NCBI RefSeq assembly: GCF_905220365.1
Contig: NC_061146.1
Span: 4,777,538 to 4,841,537, forward strand
Origin: Vanessa cardui
Taxonomy: Eukaryota > Arthropoda > Insecta > Lepidoptera > Nymphalidae
Direction of reading: 5' to 3'
DNA: 64,000 nucleotides
The position numbers and the translations under genes were made by a program. The notes below the pieces were generated by a model. That model made no database searches, was not told the origin of the DNA, and saw only the letters and a program-made list of their open reading frames with translations. Shown piece by piece: positions 11,450-23,001 of the stretch. Each line of letters opens with the position of its first letter. The first letter of the stretch is position 1.

Positions 11450-13430
11450 AGTGACTCATATTTCTTGTACAGAATTTTAATATTGGATATTAAACTCCGA
11501 TCGTATATATTTATTGTTTTTTTTTTCACTCATTTATTATTAAAGACTGAATGCTACGCGTTTATAGGTTAAAAGCAACATACGTTTATACATATAAAGA
11601 ACATTCCTACCAACATTCGTCCATTTAACTCGAGCCCGTACCTAATTCAGCAAGTAAAGCAAGGTGAACGATTACTATCGATATATAGCCTGTCTATATA
11701 TTACGATAAACATACAGGGCGAATTTCAGTCGAACATATATTATTTATTGCGTGTAAGATCTTTTAGAGTAATTGATCTGAAATAAATCCTTCTTTTTTC
11801 ACAAATTATATTCCTTTTTATATATATTTTAATTGGATTCATATGTTCTATTTTTCAAATCTTACATGAACAGTTGATAGGAAGTTTTAGAGAACTGCTC
11901 GAATATTTTTATTACTTTTTATGCTTAAATTATTTATTTATTAGAAGAAAGTAATACAGAGCGCTTATGTTTTTTTCTCATATACATTACATAGACAATA
12001 TATTTATACATAAAGTACTATGCATTTACACAGGTATATTTATAAATGAAATATACAATCTTAGAATTATTTTTATATATTTTTTTGATTATTACTTTAT
12101 TGTTTTCAAAAAATGTATTACAAATAAGGCTGACTTAGCCGCAATAAGGCATCTTTTGTAATCCTAAGAGTTAATTTTGTAATAAAAAAAACATCTTTAA
12201 CGTGAAATTATACGCATTAGAGTTATATTTTTCTTTAATGGGCAAACATTTTGCGTGTTATATGTTCGTCGCAAAATTATTTATCTTGCGCTCGGTCAAC
12301 TATGCGCCCGTGTGTCCCCCCGGTGACCGGTGAGAAACTTGACGCCTGCCGTTTTTGAGCAAAATATTGCACGTTAATTTAACACAGAACGCTCAGTCAT
12401 TTGTGGCATAAAACTCCACGCGTTAGGGTCACAGCTTATAAAATATTAAAAACAAAAAAGTTTTATTTTAAATATACCAGAAACTAAATTTAAAAATGGA
12501 ATACATTTTTCAATTAGTTGATCTATTAATTAGAAATTGTTGCAATTCAATGTGTCCTAAATTACAAATAAAATTATTTGTTTAAACATTTATTTAAATA
12601 TAAATTCCAATTTGTAAATATTAATTATATGCCACCCCTGAACAATTAGCTATTATTGACAAAGGTCATAATATTTGTCAGTGTGTAATATATCCTTGTA
12701 AATAACCCTAATAGTACTAATAGTAATTTAGTGTATATATTTTTAAGAAATATTATTATTTAAATTATTTGTATAACTACGAATCGACAACCCTATAAAG
12801 GCATCCGTTTTACCTTTTATAAGTCTTTCTTGTGGCACGTTTTGACGATTCCACGATGAAATTCTCGTGTTATATATTAAACATAACTTATACTTTTAAA
12901 TATATAAGAATTTCATTATGCCCGCTTCACACTTAATGTTTTTTAATCATTCGATTAATTAATAGTAAAAGTTTCGAGTTAATTAATGACCATGGCGAGC
13001 CAATGTGGCCCAGTCGACGAAGTAACTTTAAGAAAGACTATGCGTTCAAATCTGAACAAGTACAGCTGAATTTTCAGTTAACTTATGAAACGTGTATTCT
13101 CTTTTTGAAACTGGTTTGATTATTGTTTGTTAGTAGGACTGAAGAACTTCTTAGACGAAGTAGAAGTAGCGAAGAAGCGAAGACTTGTGTTGAGTGCTGA
13201 TATTTCCAAGCTGTTATTCTTATTATTAACTGGCATCCCCCATTTTGTACGAGTTCAATAACTTACATATCTGATCCCCCCTTTAAAGCTAAAATTTCCT
13301 GAAACACTTTGAGCGACTAAGTTACGAAAGGAGTAACTATGCTAAAATTCCAGTCAATCGATTCCATAGTTATAATATCCTGTGATATTTCGTTAATACA
13401 TACATATATAAAAATACTAATAGTCGTAAT
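11450..13430. other. AT-rich unique DNA
   Basis: No repeat recognised. A CpG-containing stretch lies at about 12290-12360, and a purine-rich GAAG-repeat patch at about 13140-13190. Otherwise AT runs. Confidence 0.4.
12992..13069 (+). CDS. Possible small ORF of 25 residues
   Basis: ATG in a good context (GACCATGGC) opens a 25-codon frame, MASQCGPV... ending NKYS and a stop. It lies in a slightly GC-richer unique stretch. No homologue is recognised. Such short frames arise by chance, so this is listed only because the start context is unusually good. Confidence 0.1.
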   Translation: MASQCGPVDEVTLRKTMRSNLNKYS

Positions 13431-13439
13431 ACATATATA

Positions 13440-13613
13440 AAATTACACTGATTTAGGTTGTCATGTGTTGGGCAAAAGAAATCCATGTCCTTTCTTGTAG
13501 TTCAAGTTTGCTTTATACAAATTTTTATCAAATTCGGTTCAGCGGTTTGGTCGTGAAAGGGTGACAGACAGAAAGAGTTACTTTCACATTTATAATATTA
13601 ATATAGATAGATT
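13440..13613 (-). repeat. Helitron-like fragment
   Basis: Has AAATTCGGTTCAGCGGTTTG, GGGTGACAGACAGAAAGAG and ends TTTATAATATTAATATAGAT, the inverted TCTATACTAATATTATAAA start typical of lepidopteran Helitrons. Confidence 0.5.
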
Positions 13614-14344
13614 AATGTTTAATGGAGAATATGTATGTATATATACCTTATTCAAACTGCATTAAAATTCACTTACAGACGTCAGCAATCCGTATTTTAA
13701 CTACCATGAAACAGTTTAAAGGTCATAAATGATTTAGGTTTAACAAAAACATGATTGAATTTGAAATAATTATTATATTAATTACTTCCTTTTTAATATT
13801 AATTACTGACCATGTACAAAACATGTTTTTCTACCGTCAACATTAAAAAATTGATAACCATCAATATGTACTCATGACCTCTATACCTCTATATACTCTA
13901 TGACGTAGGTACGGTTAGCATAAGATATTTTTTGTCGGATAATTAAAAACGCAAGATAATCTGACCAAAATCATAATTTCGTTTGAAATATATAAATAAA
14001 ATAAAAAACAAAATTAAACATAGATAATATTTCAAAAATTAGAACTTTAGTTTGAAATTTATGAGTAACATAGAAAAATAATTAACCAGACATAGACAAC
14101 ACACACTACTGAAATAGAAATCAAATATTTGAACACTGATATTCTTATGAATTTCTATGAACCGTCAAATCTAGCGAGATAGAAAAATGGCGAAAATTTG
14201 TAAACCGGATTTTTTATGATGTTACTGAATACATAATGAATATTATAGATTATACCCGATCCCGAATAATTATATCGTCTCAATTCAATGTAAACGTTGT
14301 TGACTTTACTGCTCCTCTGATTAAATTAGATAGTTAGTGTTGTT

Positions 14345-14925
14345 GTTTTAATTATATAGTTAGCGACGGTCAAATGGGTCTCCTAATGGTAAGCAATTTT
14401 TACCATTTAAAGACAATAGAACTGTGAAAAGTATTGATCATTCCTTACATCAATTATGAGTCGAGATGGCCCAGTGGTTAGAACGCGTGCATCTTAACAG
14501 ATGATTGTGGGTCCAAACCCAGGCAAGCACTGCTCATTCATGTGCTTAATTTGTCTTTATAATTCATCTCGTGCTTAGCGGTGAAGGAAAACATCGTGAG
14601 GAAACCTGCATGTGACAAATATCATAGAAATTCTGCCACATGTGTATTCCACCAACCCGCATTGGAACAGCGTGATGGAATATGTTCCAAACCTTCTCCT
14701 CAAAGGCGGAGGAGGCCTTTAGCCCAGCAGTGGGAATTTACAGCCTGTTGTTATTGTTAGATCAATTCGCTACCTATCTCGAGAACTCTATCTGTAATCA
14801 CACTAGGTCACCCATGCAAAACGGAACACAGCAATGAGAACTACTGCTTGGCAGTAGAATATATATTGATTAGGTGGTACATTATACCCGGGTTTGCACA
14901 AAGTCCTACCACTAAGTAAGTACAA
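14345..14925 (+). repeat. Repeat family B copy split by a SINE
   Basis: The left part (to 14457) has CTAATGGTAAGCAA and ATTCCTTACATCAATT. The right part (from 14761) has CACCCATGCAAAACGGAACA and GGTTTGCACAAAGTCCTACC. The gap is exactly one SINE. Confidence 0.7.
14458..14760 (+). mobile_element. Metulj-like SINE inserted in repeat B
   Basis: Full length with TTG tail. It is flanked by ATCAATT (14449-14455 and 14761-14767), a probable 7-base target duplication, so it is younger than the family B copy around it. Confidence 0.85.
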
Positions 14926-15196
14926 ACAACGATAGTACACGGTGACCAAACTATGTTTTAAACGTTCACGATTCATTCATAAATCCACATACACGATGAA
15001 AACAATATCTCATTACAGCCATTGATCTTGAAGTCTAAACAGGCGTCAGCTTACCGTCCGTGTTTTATGTTATTATTTTAAACATCGATATTAAAATAAC
15101 CGTGAGAAGGTGAAATCAGTCATTGAATGAATTAAAAAATTTGGCGCTACATGAACTTTGACTTTTATATTAAATTATTGTTTAATACTCGACTCT

Positions 15197-15239
15197 ACTG
15201 GGCCATCTCGACTCTTCACAAGATTCGAGATGGCCCAGT
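15197..15239. repeat. Inverted SINE-head fragments forming a stem
   Basis: ACTGGGCCATCTCGA (15197-15211) and TCGAGATGGCCCAGT (15225-15239) are perfect 15-base arms with a 13-base spacer. The left arm is a bare fragment of a SINE head in the opposite orientation; the right arm begins the full SINE. Confidence 0.8.
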
Positions 15240-15520
15240 GGTTAGAACGCGTGCATTTTAACCGATGATTGCGGGTTCAAACCCAGGCAAGCACCGCTGC
15301 TTCATGTGCTTAATTTGTCTTTATAATTCATCTCGTGCTCAGCGGTGAAGCATAACATCGTGAGGAAACCTGCATGTGACAAATTTCATAAAAATTCTGC
15401 CACATGTGTATTCCACCAACCCGCATTGGAACGGTGGAATATGTTCCAAACCTTCTCCTCAAAGGGAGAGGAGGCATTTAGCCCAGCAGTGGGAATTTAC
15501 AGGCTGTTGTTGTTGTTGTT
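15225..15520 (+). mobile_element. Metulj-like SINE, well preserved
   Basis: Intact A and B boxes, complete body (one short loss near CATTGGAACGGTGG) and a long TTG-repeat tail. It abuts a Helitron-like element at 15522. Confidence 0.88.
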
Positions 15521-15521
15521 A

Positions 15522-15730
15522 ATACTAGCGACTCGACCCGGCGTCACACGGCTGCGATGCTGATATTAAATATAGTAGAGAATGTCTTAATTATCTGTGT
15601 TTCTTTTATATATTATCTAGATTTTGTTTACAAAAACCTTTTCCAAGAATCACTCTATCTTATAGTATAGTAGTAAAAAAGCCAAACTTAGGGACAGACA
15701 GCGGAAAGCGACTTTGTTTTATATTATTTA
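15522..15730 (-). mobile_element. Helitron-like element
   Basis: The plus strand starts ATACTAGCGACTCGACCCGG, the inverted CTAGT end, and runs through AATCACTCTATCTTATAG to GACAGACAGCGG and GCGACTTTGTTTTATA. Same subfamily as the 17.9 kb copy. Confidence 0.55.
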
Positions 15731-16360
15731 ATGATGATAATGCAGTTCTTAATTATGTCTAAAAATTATATGCCTTGTTCTACTATCATTTCATCTAATA
15801 AAAAGTTGACTTACTTTTAGAAATTTCCAACAATATCTCAAAATTTGATAGTTTCAGTTTTTAAGAAAGTATTCAAAATGATTTAAAGTCTTCAACCGAA
15901 AATATAACTACGAAATATCGTAAATAATTCAAATATGAATAATTCAGTCGAATATAATTACGATATAGATGGTCATAAATCTGTATTTGATCTGTTGGCG
16001 TCAAATGGCGACGTATAATAATTGCGTCAAATTATACAGCGATTACCATAACGTTACTTACTGTATCAATCAATTCCGTACGGCTTGATAATTCGACTCG
16101 AGCCTTATTACTTTACTATTAAACTATGATACGTATTTTATTACGCAAAATTATATATTTTTTAAGGCTGAATAAATTAGGGCCTTTGCTTGAAAAAAAT
16201 CTTCATGTCAAGTTTGACGTTTCATATATTGATATTAACTCGAAACAAATTCTGACAAAGGTATTAATTTGAGAAATAAACAATAATGGTAATTTGAAAG
16301 ATTAAATAGTACTATTAACGAAGATTAATTATTTATTATTCAATAAGCTTATTTTAATCA

Positions 16361-16399
16361 AATAAACGACTTTACAGTATTACTGTAAAGTCGTTTATT
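16361..16399. repeat. 39-base perfect palindrome
   Basis: The arm AATAAACGACTTTACAGTA (16361-16379) is followed by one T and its exact 19-base reverse complement (16381-16399). It is not part of the recognised repeats. It could form a cruciform or a hairpin RNA. Confidence 0.95.
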
Positions 16400-16784
16400 G
16401 TAAAGTATTGGTGTGGATTACGTTGCGCCAAAATTTGTTAATGCATTTATTACAATAAATCGTAAAAAAATTTATTAACACACACACACAAAAAACTCAT
16501 CTCAAAGAAGTTTAGAGTTAGCGACCTGTTGATTTAACATTTATAAGTCCAGTCAATCAGTAACAATTATAAAAATTAATGACTTTCCAGTAGTTAATAA
16601 CATTTTTATCGCTTGCAACCACCACGCCGTGTCACTAACGCAGCGTGAGTGACTCTAATCTTACAAATATAAATCGTGTCAATTATTTCAAAGCGTTATA
16701 GACTGAGAGCCAGTGATTGGCAGACTTACTATATAGTATTAAACTCCATATTACTGCCAGGTATACTGCTTCAGTGGTGCGAAT

Positions 16785-17076
16785 GCGAGATGGTCCAGTG
16801 GTTAGAACGCGTGCATCTTAACCGATGATTGGGGGTTCGACACTGAATATTCATGTGCTTAATTTGTATCTATAATTCATCTCGTTCTCCGCGGTGAACG
16901 AAAACATCGTGAGGAAACCTACATGTGTCAAATTTCATAGAAATTCTGCCACATGTGTATTCAACCCGCATTGGAATAGCGTGAAACATATTCCACTGTT
17001 TCGAAAACTTTATCTCACAAGGGAGAGAAAGCCTTAGCCTGGGCTAGGAAGTGGGATATTTACAGGCTGTTGTTGT
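16785..17076 (+). mobile_element. Metulj-like SINE, internally rearranged
   Basis: Good A box but the B box region is damaged (GGGGGTTCGACACTG). The 3' part carries insertions around AACATATTCCACTGTTTCG. Tail TGTTGTTG. Confidence 0.75.
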
Positions 17077-17079
17077 ATA

Positions 17080-17940
17080 CAAGCAACTGCTGTTGTTGAA
17101 ATGGAGGTTCACTATTCCCATTAAGGAACCCTCCTTTGCTTACCAAGAATTAAAAGGGATAGTAATATTTGATATCTTAAAAGCTTATCTTAGCTATCCT
17201 TATGAAGGTGCATGATTTTGATTCTCGCCCTCTTAATAACGAAACCCATGATTGGATTAGTCAACCTCCATTTACCCCAAGAGCAGATGAAGCAGTATAT
17301 CTGCCAGTAATAAGGTATACTATACCGTAAGTCTGCCGACCACCGGCTCTTATACTATTACGAATACGCAAAATAAGATTTTACGCGTTAATATCCCTTC
17401 CTGCGTATTAAATTGCGTTTTAATTTCGTATTTAATACCTACTTAATTATATAATTGAACTTGCGTTTTAATAAGTCATAATTAAGATATTTTTATAAAC
17501 ATTTTGTTTTATTTTTAAATTTATAACCTTCGTTCACACTTCGCAGTTTGCAATAAACGTAACTGATGATTTTATCTGTATATTTACTGGCAATTAAACT
17601 GGCTCACTCACCTCGTAAGTATTTCTGCCTAAAATAATAATATATATAAATCTTGATACTGTGTTTCAGGGTAAAATTAAAACTAATAATTCATGACTCA
17701 TATTATGAGTCTCCCTATAGTAGAGCATTCTGCATGTTTCGAGATTTATAAGTTCGAAGACCTAGAAATAGCCGCTAGGAGTCCAGGAATTGCTAGTGTT
17801 CGTACTCTAGTTTCATGGGATTTGCTAAGGAATAGACTATGCGCTATATACAGCCCGCGAGGCGCTTTCCTCCTTTGAAATAATTCAAAATTTACGAACT
17901 TTATTGACGAAGATGAAATATATATATTTGCTTATATTTA
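17080..17940. other. Unique DNA, no gene seen
   Basis: Moderately AT-rich. Short frames near 17700 encode nothing recognisable. Confidence 0.4.
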
Positions 17941-17943
17941 AAA

Positions 17944-18190
17944 CTAGCGATCCGCCCCGACTTCGCACGGGTGCAATACCGATGGTAAATATACTACAGA
18001 ATTTGTTTAAATACGACATCACATTACAAACTTTTAAAATTATCAGTGTTTCTTAACTACATTGTCCATGTATAATATACAATAACCTTCCTCTCGAACC
18101 ACTCTATCTATTAAAAAAACCGCATCAAAATCCATTACATAGGGATATATGGACAGAAAAAGCGACTTTGTTTTATACTATGTAGTGATA
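17944..18190 (-). mobile_element. Helitron-like element
   Basis: The plus strand opens ACTAGCGATCCGCCCCGACT, then GCACGGGTGCAAT, and includes CGAACCACTCTATCTATT and GACTTTGTTTTATACTATG. Nearly complete for its subfamily; no coding capacity. Confidence 0.6.
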
Positions 18191-18279
18191 TCTATTAACT
18201 TAAATCATCTGAAAATCAATCCACGATTAAAATATGTTCGGTAACAATTTAAAGAGTGTACATTTAAATATTAATTAGC

Positions 18280-18400
18280 GTCTTTAAGGCCATCTGCCCA
18301 TTCGCATCGCGCGTGACGTGCGACGCGTGTCGGACGCACGGCGCATCGTGAATGGCGGCCCTTTGTGCCTCGCAGGGTGACAGGAACTAATGTCAGACAT
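18280..18400. promoter_or_regulatory. CpG-rich block with Pho/YY1 and SOX-like motifs
   Basis: GC-rich island in AT-rich DNA with many CpG (GCATCGCGCGTGACGTGCG), then GAATGGCGGCCCTTTGTG, which joins a YY1/Pho core (ATGGCGGCC) to a CCTTTGT SOX/TCF motif. No recognisable protein on either strand. Confidence 0.3.
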
Positions 18401-19200
18401 CGTACAATCAATATGAATGGATACGTCATGTCTCTGTCTGGCGCAAAAACTAAAGACAACTCTGTACTTTTTAATAAACGATATAGAGGGAAAATGTCTA
18501 AGAAAAAGTATGTACTGAAAACTGTTCGAATATTTTTAAATCTCATGCCTTCTAATTTTAAAAACTTTCTTTACCTTCACAGATTAATAAATAAAGGCCA
18601 CAATATAGGAAGATTTTTAAATTTAGAATGCATGAACGTCAACAAATCACTTATTAGTGACAGTTGAGACGTCAACATAAAAAAAAGAAAATTACAACGA
18701 TGATAAAAACAGAACGCAATGTGATATTAATTAAATGTTAAACAAAGAAACATTAATCATTAATTAATGAGTGAACAATTTATAATAATAATTATATATG
18801 TATTTGACAATACCTTTTAAGTTAGTATATCTTTGAAATGGAATATAAAATAAATAGTTTGTTTCAATGAATTTCTAGCTTCTAATCATAAATACAATGT
18901 AAGTAAATAACGTGTGTCGGAGATCTTAATACGGAATAAATTGTATTAAGTGTGGAATTTTTATTCCCTATCAAGGCAACAATTTGACCTTAAGATCATA
19001 TAATTGTAGCATTTTCAAACCTCGCGCTAGTCACGCGAACTTAATGAAGAAAAAAAATGAATAATAATTATGACACAAGTCATGTATACAACACTATTAA
19101 TGGCTGATTAACTGACGTGACGTGGTCGTCATAAACAAAAAACGCAAATGGTAAATTACTTGACATGGTCAATTTCTCTGCATTTACATCCATATATATA

Positions 19201-19441
19201 AGAAGCCTGTAAATCTCCCACTTTTGGGGTAAGGCCTCCTCTCCCATTAAGGAGAGGGTTTGGGAGCATATTTCAACACGTTTTACAATTATTGCGGGTT
19301 GGTAGATTCACATGTTTTCTTTCACTGCCCAGCTCGAGATGGATTATAAACACAAATTAAGCAAATGAAAATGCAGTGGTTTGAACCTACAATTATTGGT
19401 TATGATGTACGTGTTCTAACTACTAGGCCATCTCAGCTGAC
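19201..19441 (-). mobile_element. Metulj-like SINE, diverged and shortened
   Basis: Reads from GCCTGTAAATCTCCCACTT to AACTACTAGGCCATCTCAG, with several internal losses and a weak B box (GTTTGAACCTAC). Confidence 0.65.
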
Positions 19442-19945
19442 TGAATTTAAAAAAAAAGAGAGACTCGAGCAAATGTATGAAGTTACTACTCCATCAAACA
19501 CACATATTAATACTTTGTAACAATACGTTGTGCAAAATCTTAGAAAAATAATTCACTAATTACTATCGCGTAGTGTATCATTATTCAATTTTTTATTAAA
19601 GTCTATTTTAAGAACTTTTATAATTTATAATAATAAATAAAATCTAATCCGATATAAAATCGACACCCAATCATCGTTAAGAATAATCACCTTAAAATAT
19701 TAACTTACGAAATAACATAGGTATTGCGATGAGATAAAGGTTTTACCTGAAACAAAAACAAATACAATTAGTCTTCGTTTAAATAAAACCTAATGAATAA
19801 ACAATAATAAATAACAATACCTGTTTTAATAAACACTATAACTAAATTAAACTCAAAATATTTTATTAAGTCAGTAATTAATATTTTCTTGATTTATAAT
19901 CAAACCGCCATCATTAATGTATGTCAAACACGGTTTCTATCGTAT

Positions 19946-19959
19946 TTGACAGCTGTCAA
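19946..19959. promoter_or_regulatory. TALE-type palindrome TTGACAGCTGTCAA
   Basis: Perfect 14-base palindrome containing TGACAGCTGTCA, the dimer site known for TGIF/achintya-vismay and Meis/homothorax class homeodomains. It is in unique sequence. Confidence 0.4.
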
Positions 19960-20842
19960 GTATAATCTATGGAGAAGAGGCATATCTTTATTACCAGACG
20001 TCAGTGTTAACCGAATAAATTAATTTTTTTTAACGTTTGAAATTAATTCGCTAATTTGTGTTCTAAATACATAACAATAAAGAATAATTATTGAAATGTC
20101 AGCGTATCATCGTTGTAAATACATAGTGGAGTTCTTCGAACTCAAAATAAATAAGTTTCATTAAAGACGACCATTCACGACCCACCCACTCGTATAACGG
20201 TACTGGTTTTATTCCGTCTGGAATAAATAACATCCGAAGGCATATAATTTTGTCTTACATGGTGTTTATGTTATCTGTTATTTTGATATTGATTGATGTA
20301 ATTAACATGAGATGGAGGTAAATAACACATCTTTGATCTCTGCTCTGATGTGCGATTTGAATATAGAATATAAATTCTATGACAGTAAATAGTTTTACTC
20401 AATTCGTATTTAATGTTTATTAATATTATCTAACATATAATAAGGTTTTATATGTTTCATTTTATATATTATTTATAATTTTAATTCTATTCTACATAAT
20501 ATATTTATTACATGATAGATATTCTGAAATAAGCATGAAATAATACAAGACCGTTACATTTTTCCTTTGTTTTAGTACATTTATAATTATTAATTAGTTT
20601 ATATAATAAAATTGAATATAAATAAGGCATTATGAACATTATATTCATATATATTAGCTGCTAAAATGCGAGTAAAAAATCGCTTGAAATAAACCCACAT
20701 TATTTTTTGCTTATCAATTTAAACATAATAATATAAATTTGACGTAAAAAATAAATCCTTTTTTATTTTAATTATTATAAATTTGGCTGTAAGAAGATAA
20801 TTACAATCTCTTTATATAAAAAAAAAAGTTGTTCATACTCAA

Positions 20843-20867
20843 CGAACGCCTACGCAAGAGGCGTTCG
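20843..20867. repeat. GC-rich hairpin
   Basis: Stem CGAACGCCT / AGGCGTTCG (20843-20851 and 20859-20867), loop ACGCAAG. A strong stem in very AT-rich surroundings, not in a known repeat. Confidence 0.6.
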
Positions 20868-21519
20868 AAAATTCAAAATCTGAATTCATTTGCAATTCAA
20901 AATGGACGACCAGGTGACGTAGCAGGAAATCGAGTTTATTCCTATGCTAATATTATGAACCATGTCTGTATTTAATTATTAATTTAGTTTTAAGTCAGCA
21001 TTAAAGGTATTTAAGCGATTATTTATCCAAAATACATCGCATTTAAGTATAAAAACGAACAACAAGATGGTGGTTACAACGTTATGGATATGACATGAAT
21101 ATAAAGAAGTATTTTTTGTATGTTTGTTTTAACAACTTGTTATTAATAATTGCGCTCGAGATGAAGATAGCGGGTTTAAATTCAGACAAATAAGACTTAG
21201 TTCTCAAGCACTTAAATTTTGTTTAACTTTTGCTACATGTAGTAAAAATGATATCCAAACCGTATATACGCAGGTCTTCGCCTTTACTCATTACTACTGA
21301 AATTAAAAGGTATTATGTTTATAATACAAATGTTTTTATTAGTAACATTTAATAAGCGAGAGCATATAAATTATAATCATTTTAAAAATCATCCACACAT
21401 TTGTTTTAACTGTGAAGTTATAACATAATTAGGTTAGTTTCGAAAAGAGTTTTCACATTGGATTAACCTAAAAGTATCCGTGGATTATTTATAAAGCGTT
21501 CTCATTTGCATTTCGGGTT

Positions 21520-21960
21520 CCCTTTTTATCGATTTACGATACGCGACACAATTAGAGTCGGAAATCGGACAGTCGATATCGATAAATCGACGACATGCGG
21601 AGACAAAACGCGATGCTATCGATACTTATTGGGTAACCCGATTTAAAAATCGAATTTCTTTGGAATTAAATTGACATTTGCCGCGAAAATAAACGTGTTA
21701 ACGTAACACGTAAAAATATATACATATATGTATAAATCAACTTTTAAACAATTATTCATAGTGGTTATGAGTTTAAATGAAATTTGCCATTGTAATTATT
21801 TGTTTTTGAATTTAATGCCATATAGATATATCTTTCGTATCAACTGACACGTTCGAAAGTAATTAAAAAATATATAATAAGATGATATTATTGATATTAT
21901 ATACACAATTTGAAAATAGAAATCTATAACCACAATTACTCTATCGATACAGTTTAAGCG
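21520..21960. promoter_or_regulatory. DRE/CGATA cluster
   Basis: TATCGATA occurs at 21577-21584, 21617-21624 and 21942-21949, with ATCGAT at 21528 and an extra CGATA at 21537. In Drosophila this 8-mer is the DREF/BEAF-32 target found at promoters and insulators. The cluster directly precedes a CpG-rich block, as expected of a promoter or boundary. Confidence 0.4.
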
Positions 21961-22085
21961 GTTAATTCTTGCGCACGCGCAGGTCGGCCATTGGTTGGTG
22001 CGCGCGGCCGCCATTGGCCGGTCGGTCGGCGGCGATCACAAAGCAGTGGAGAGGCGGCGTCCGACACAGAGGCTGTAATTGTCAG
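21960..22085. promoter_or_regulatory. CpG-rich block with CCAAT boxes, candidate promoter
   Basis: The most CpG-dense stretch of the window, starting GCGCACGCGCAGG. It holds two CCAAT boxes (GGCCATTGGTTGG and GCCGCCATTGGCC); the second also reads ATGGCGGCC, a YY1/Pho core. An ATCACAAAG SOX/TCF-like motif follows. No convincing ORF. It could be an alternative Sox promoter, another transcript's promoter, or a Polycomb-type element. Confidence 0.4.
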
Positions 22086-22887
22086 TTTACCTGTCCACTG
22101 CACAATATGAATATACATACATATATACTGTTTTTAAAGTTTACACTTTGATATCGCTTAATGTATTCAGATACTGTGCGAATAATATATAATGTATGCC
22201 TGTGTGGATAATGTATTCAAAGATTTTTTTTAAATATATCATTTTAATATTCTGGATGTATTATCTGTATTTATAAATAAAATCACATATATCTTTAACA
22301 CGACGATCATATTATGGAGTAGAATTTTCTCCTATCTTGTGCAGATTTTTGGTAATCGAAAATGTCGTCGTTGTATACAAATAGAAAGCTGGTGTGGTAA
22401 AAGGTCCATCCGATTTCTTCTAAAGATAAACTAACGAAAACTTCATACTTTTAACTTTGAACACGATGTCGAATATCTTTTACGTTAAGGCTTTTAAAAA
22501 CTTGAATTAGGGTACGGATGTTACAAGAAAATGTGACAGGTTAGGTCTTTTAAATATTCATCCAGAGAACCATAGACGTGTTAAATATGTGCGTTATCGA
22601 GAAAAATATTAAATAAGCCAGTAAGCAGTAACAATTCTTTGTTTCCTAATTATTATTAAATATTTTATTATCTAAATTCTAAAATTTAATTCATAGAAAA
22701 CGCAAAAATAAAAATCGTAAAACATATATTTTTTATAGAACGAATGTGTTACGCTTATTGACATGGTAATATTATTTGTTAATTATAGAAGCTCTTTGCA
22801 ATGTAGCATTTGACAATATGGCGGTAGACTTCGCTCGCTAAAACTAGTGCATATCCAATGGTATTAATATTCAATCCTATCTATCCA

Positions 22888-23001
22888 CGAGATAAATTAT
22901 AAAGACAAATTAAGCACATGAATCAGCGGTGCTTGCCTGGGATTGAACCCGCAATCATCGGTTAAGATGGACGCGTTCTAACCACTGGGCCATCTCGACT
23001 A
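22888..23001 (-). mobile_element. Metulj-like SINE, head only
   Basis: Only the tRNA-related head and the first part of the body are present, ending TGGGCCATCTCGACTATC. The 3' half is missing. Confidence 0.75.

Larger units (their letters stand above)
19445..21500. other. AT-rich unique DNA
   Basis: Apart from the TALE palindrome and the GC-rich hairpin listed separately, only AT-rich sequence is seen, with no frame or repeat. Confidence 0.4.

Noticed and set aside
14458..14530. tRNA-like sequence with A and B boxes
   Set aside because: This and similar hits are heads of SINE copies; they lack a full cloverleaf and continue into the SINE body.
18365..18667. A 100-codon plus-strand frame over the CpG-rich block
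   Set aside because: No family recognised; the openness comes from the GC-rich start and an A-rich tail without splice signals.
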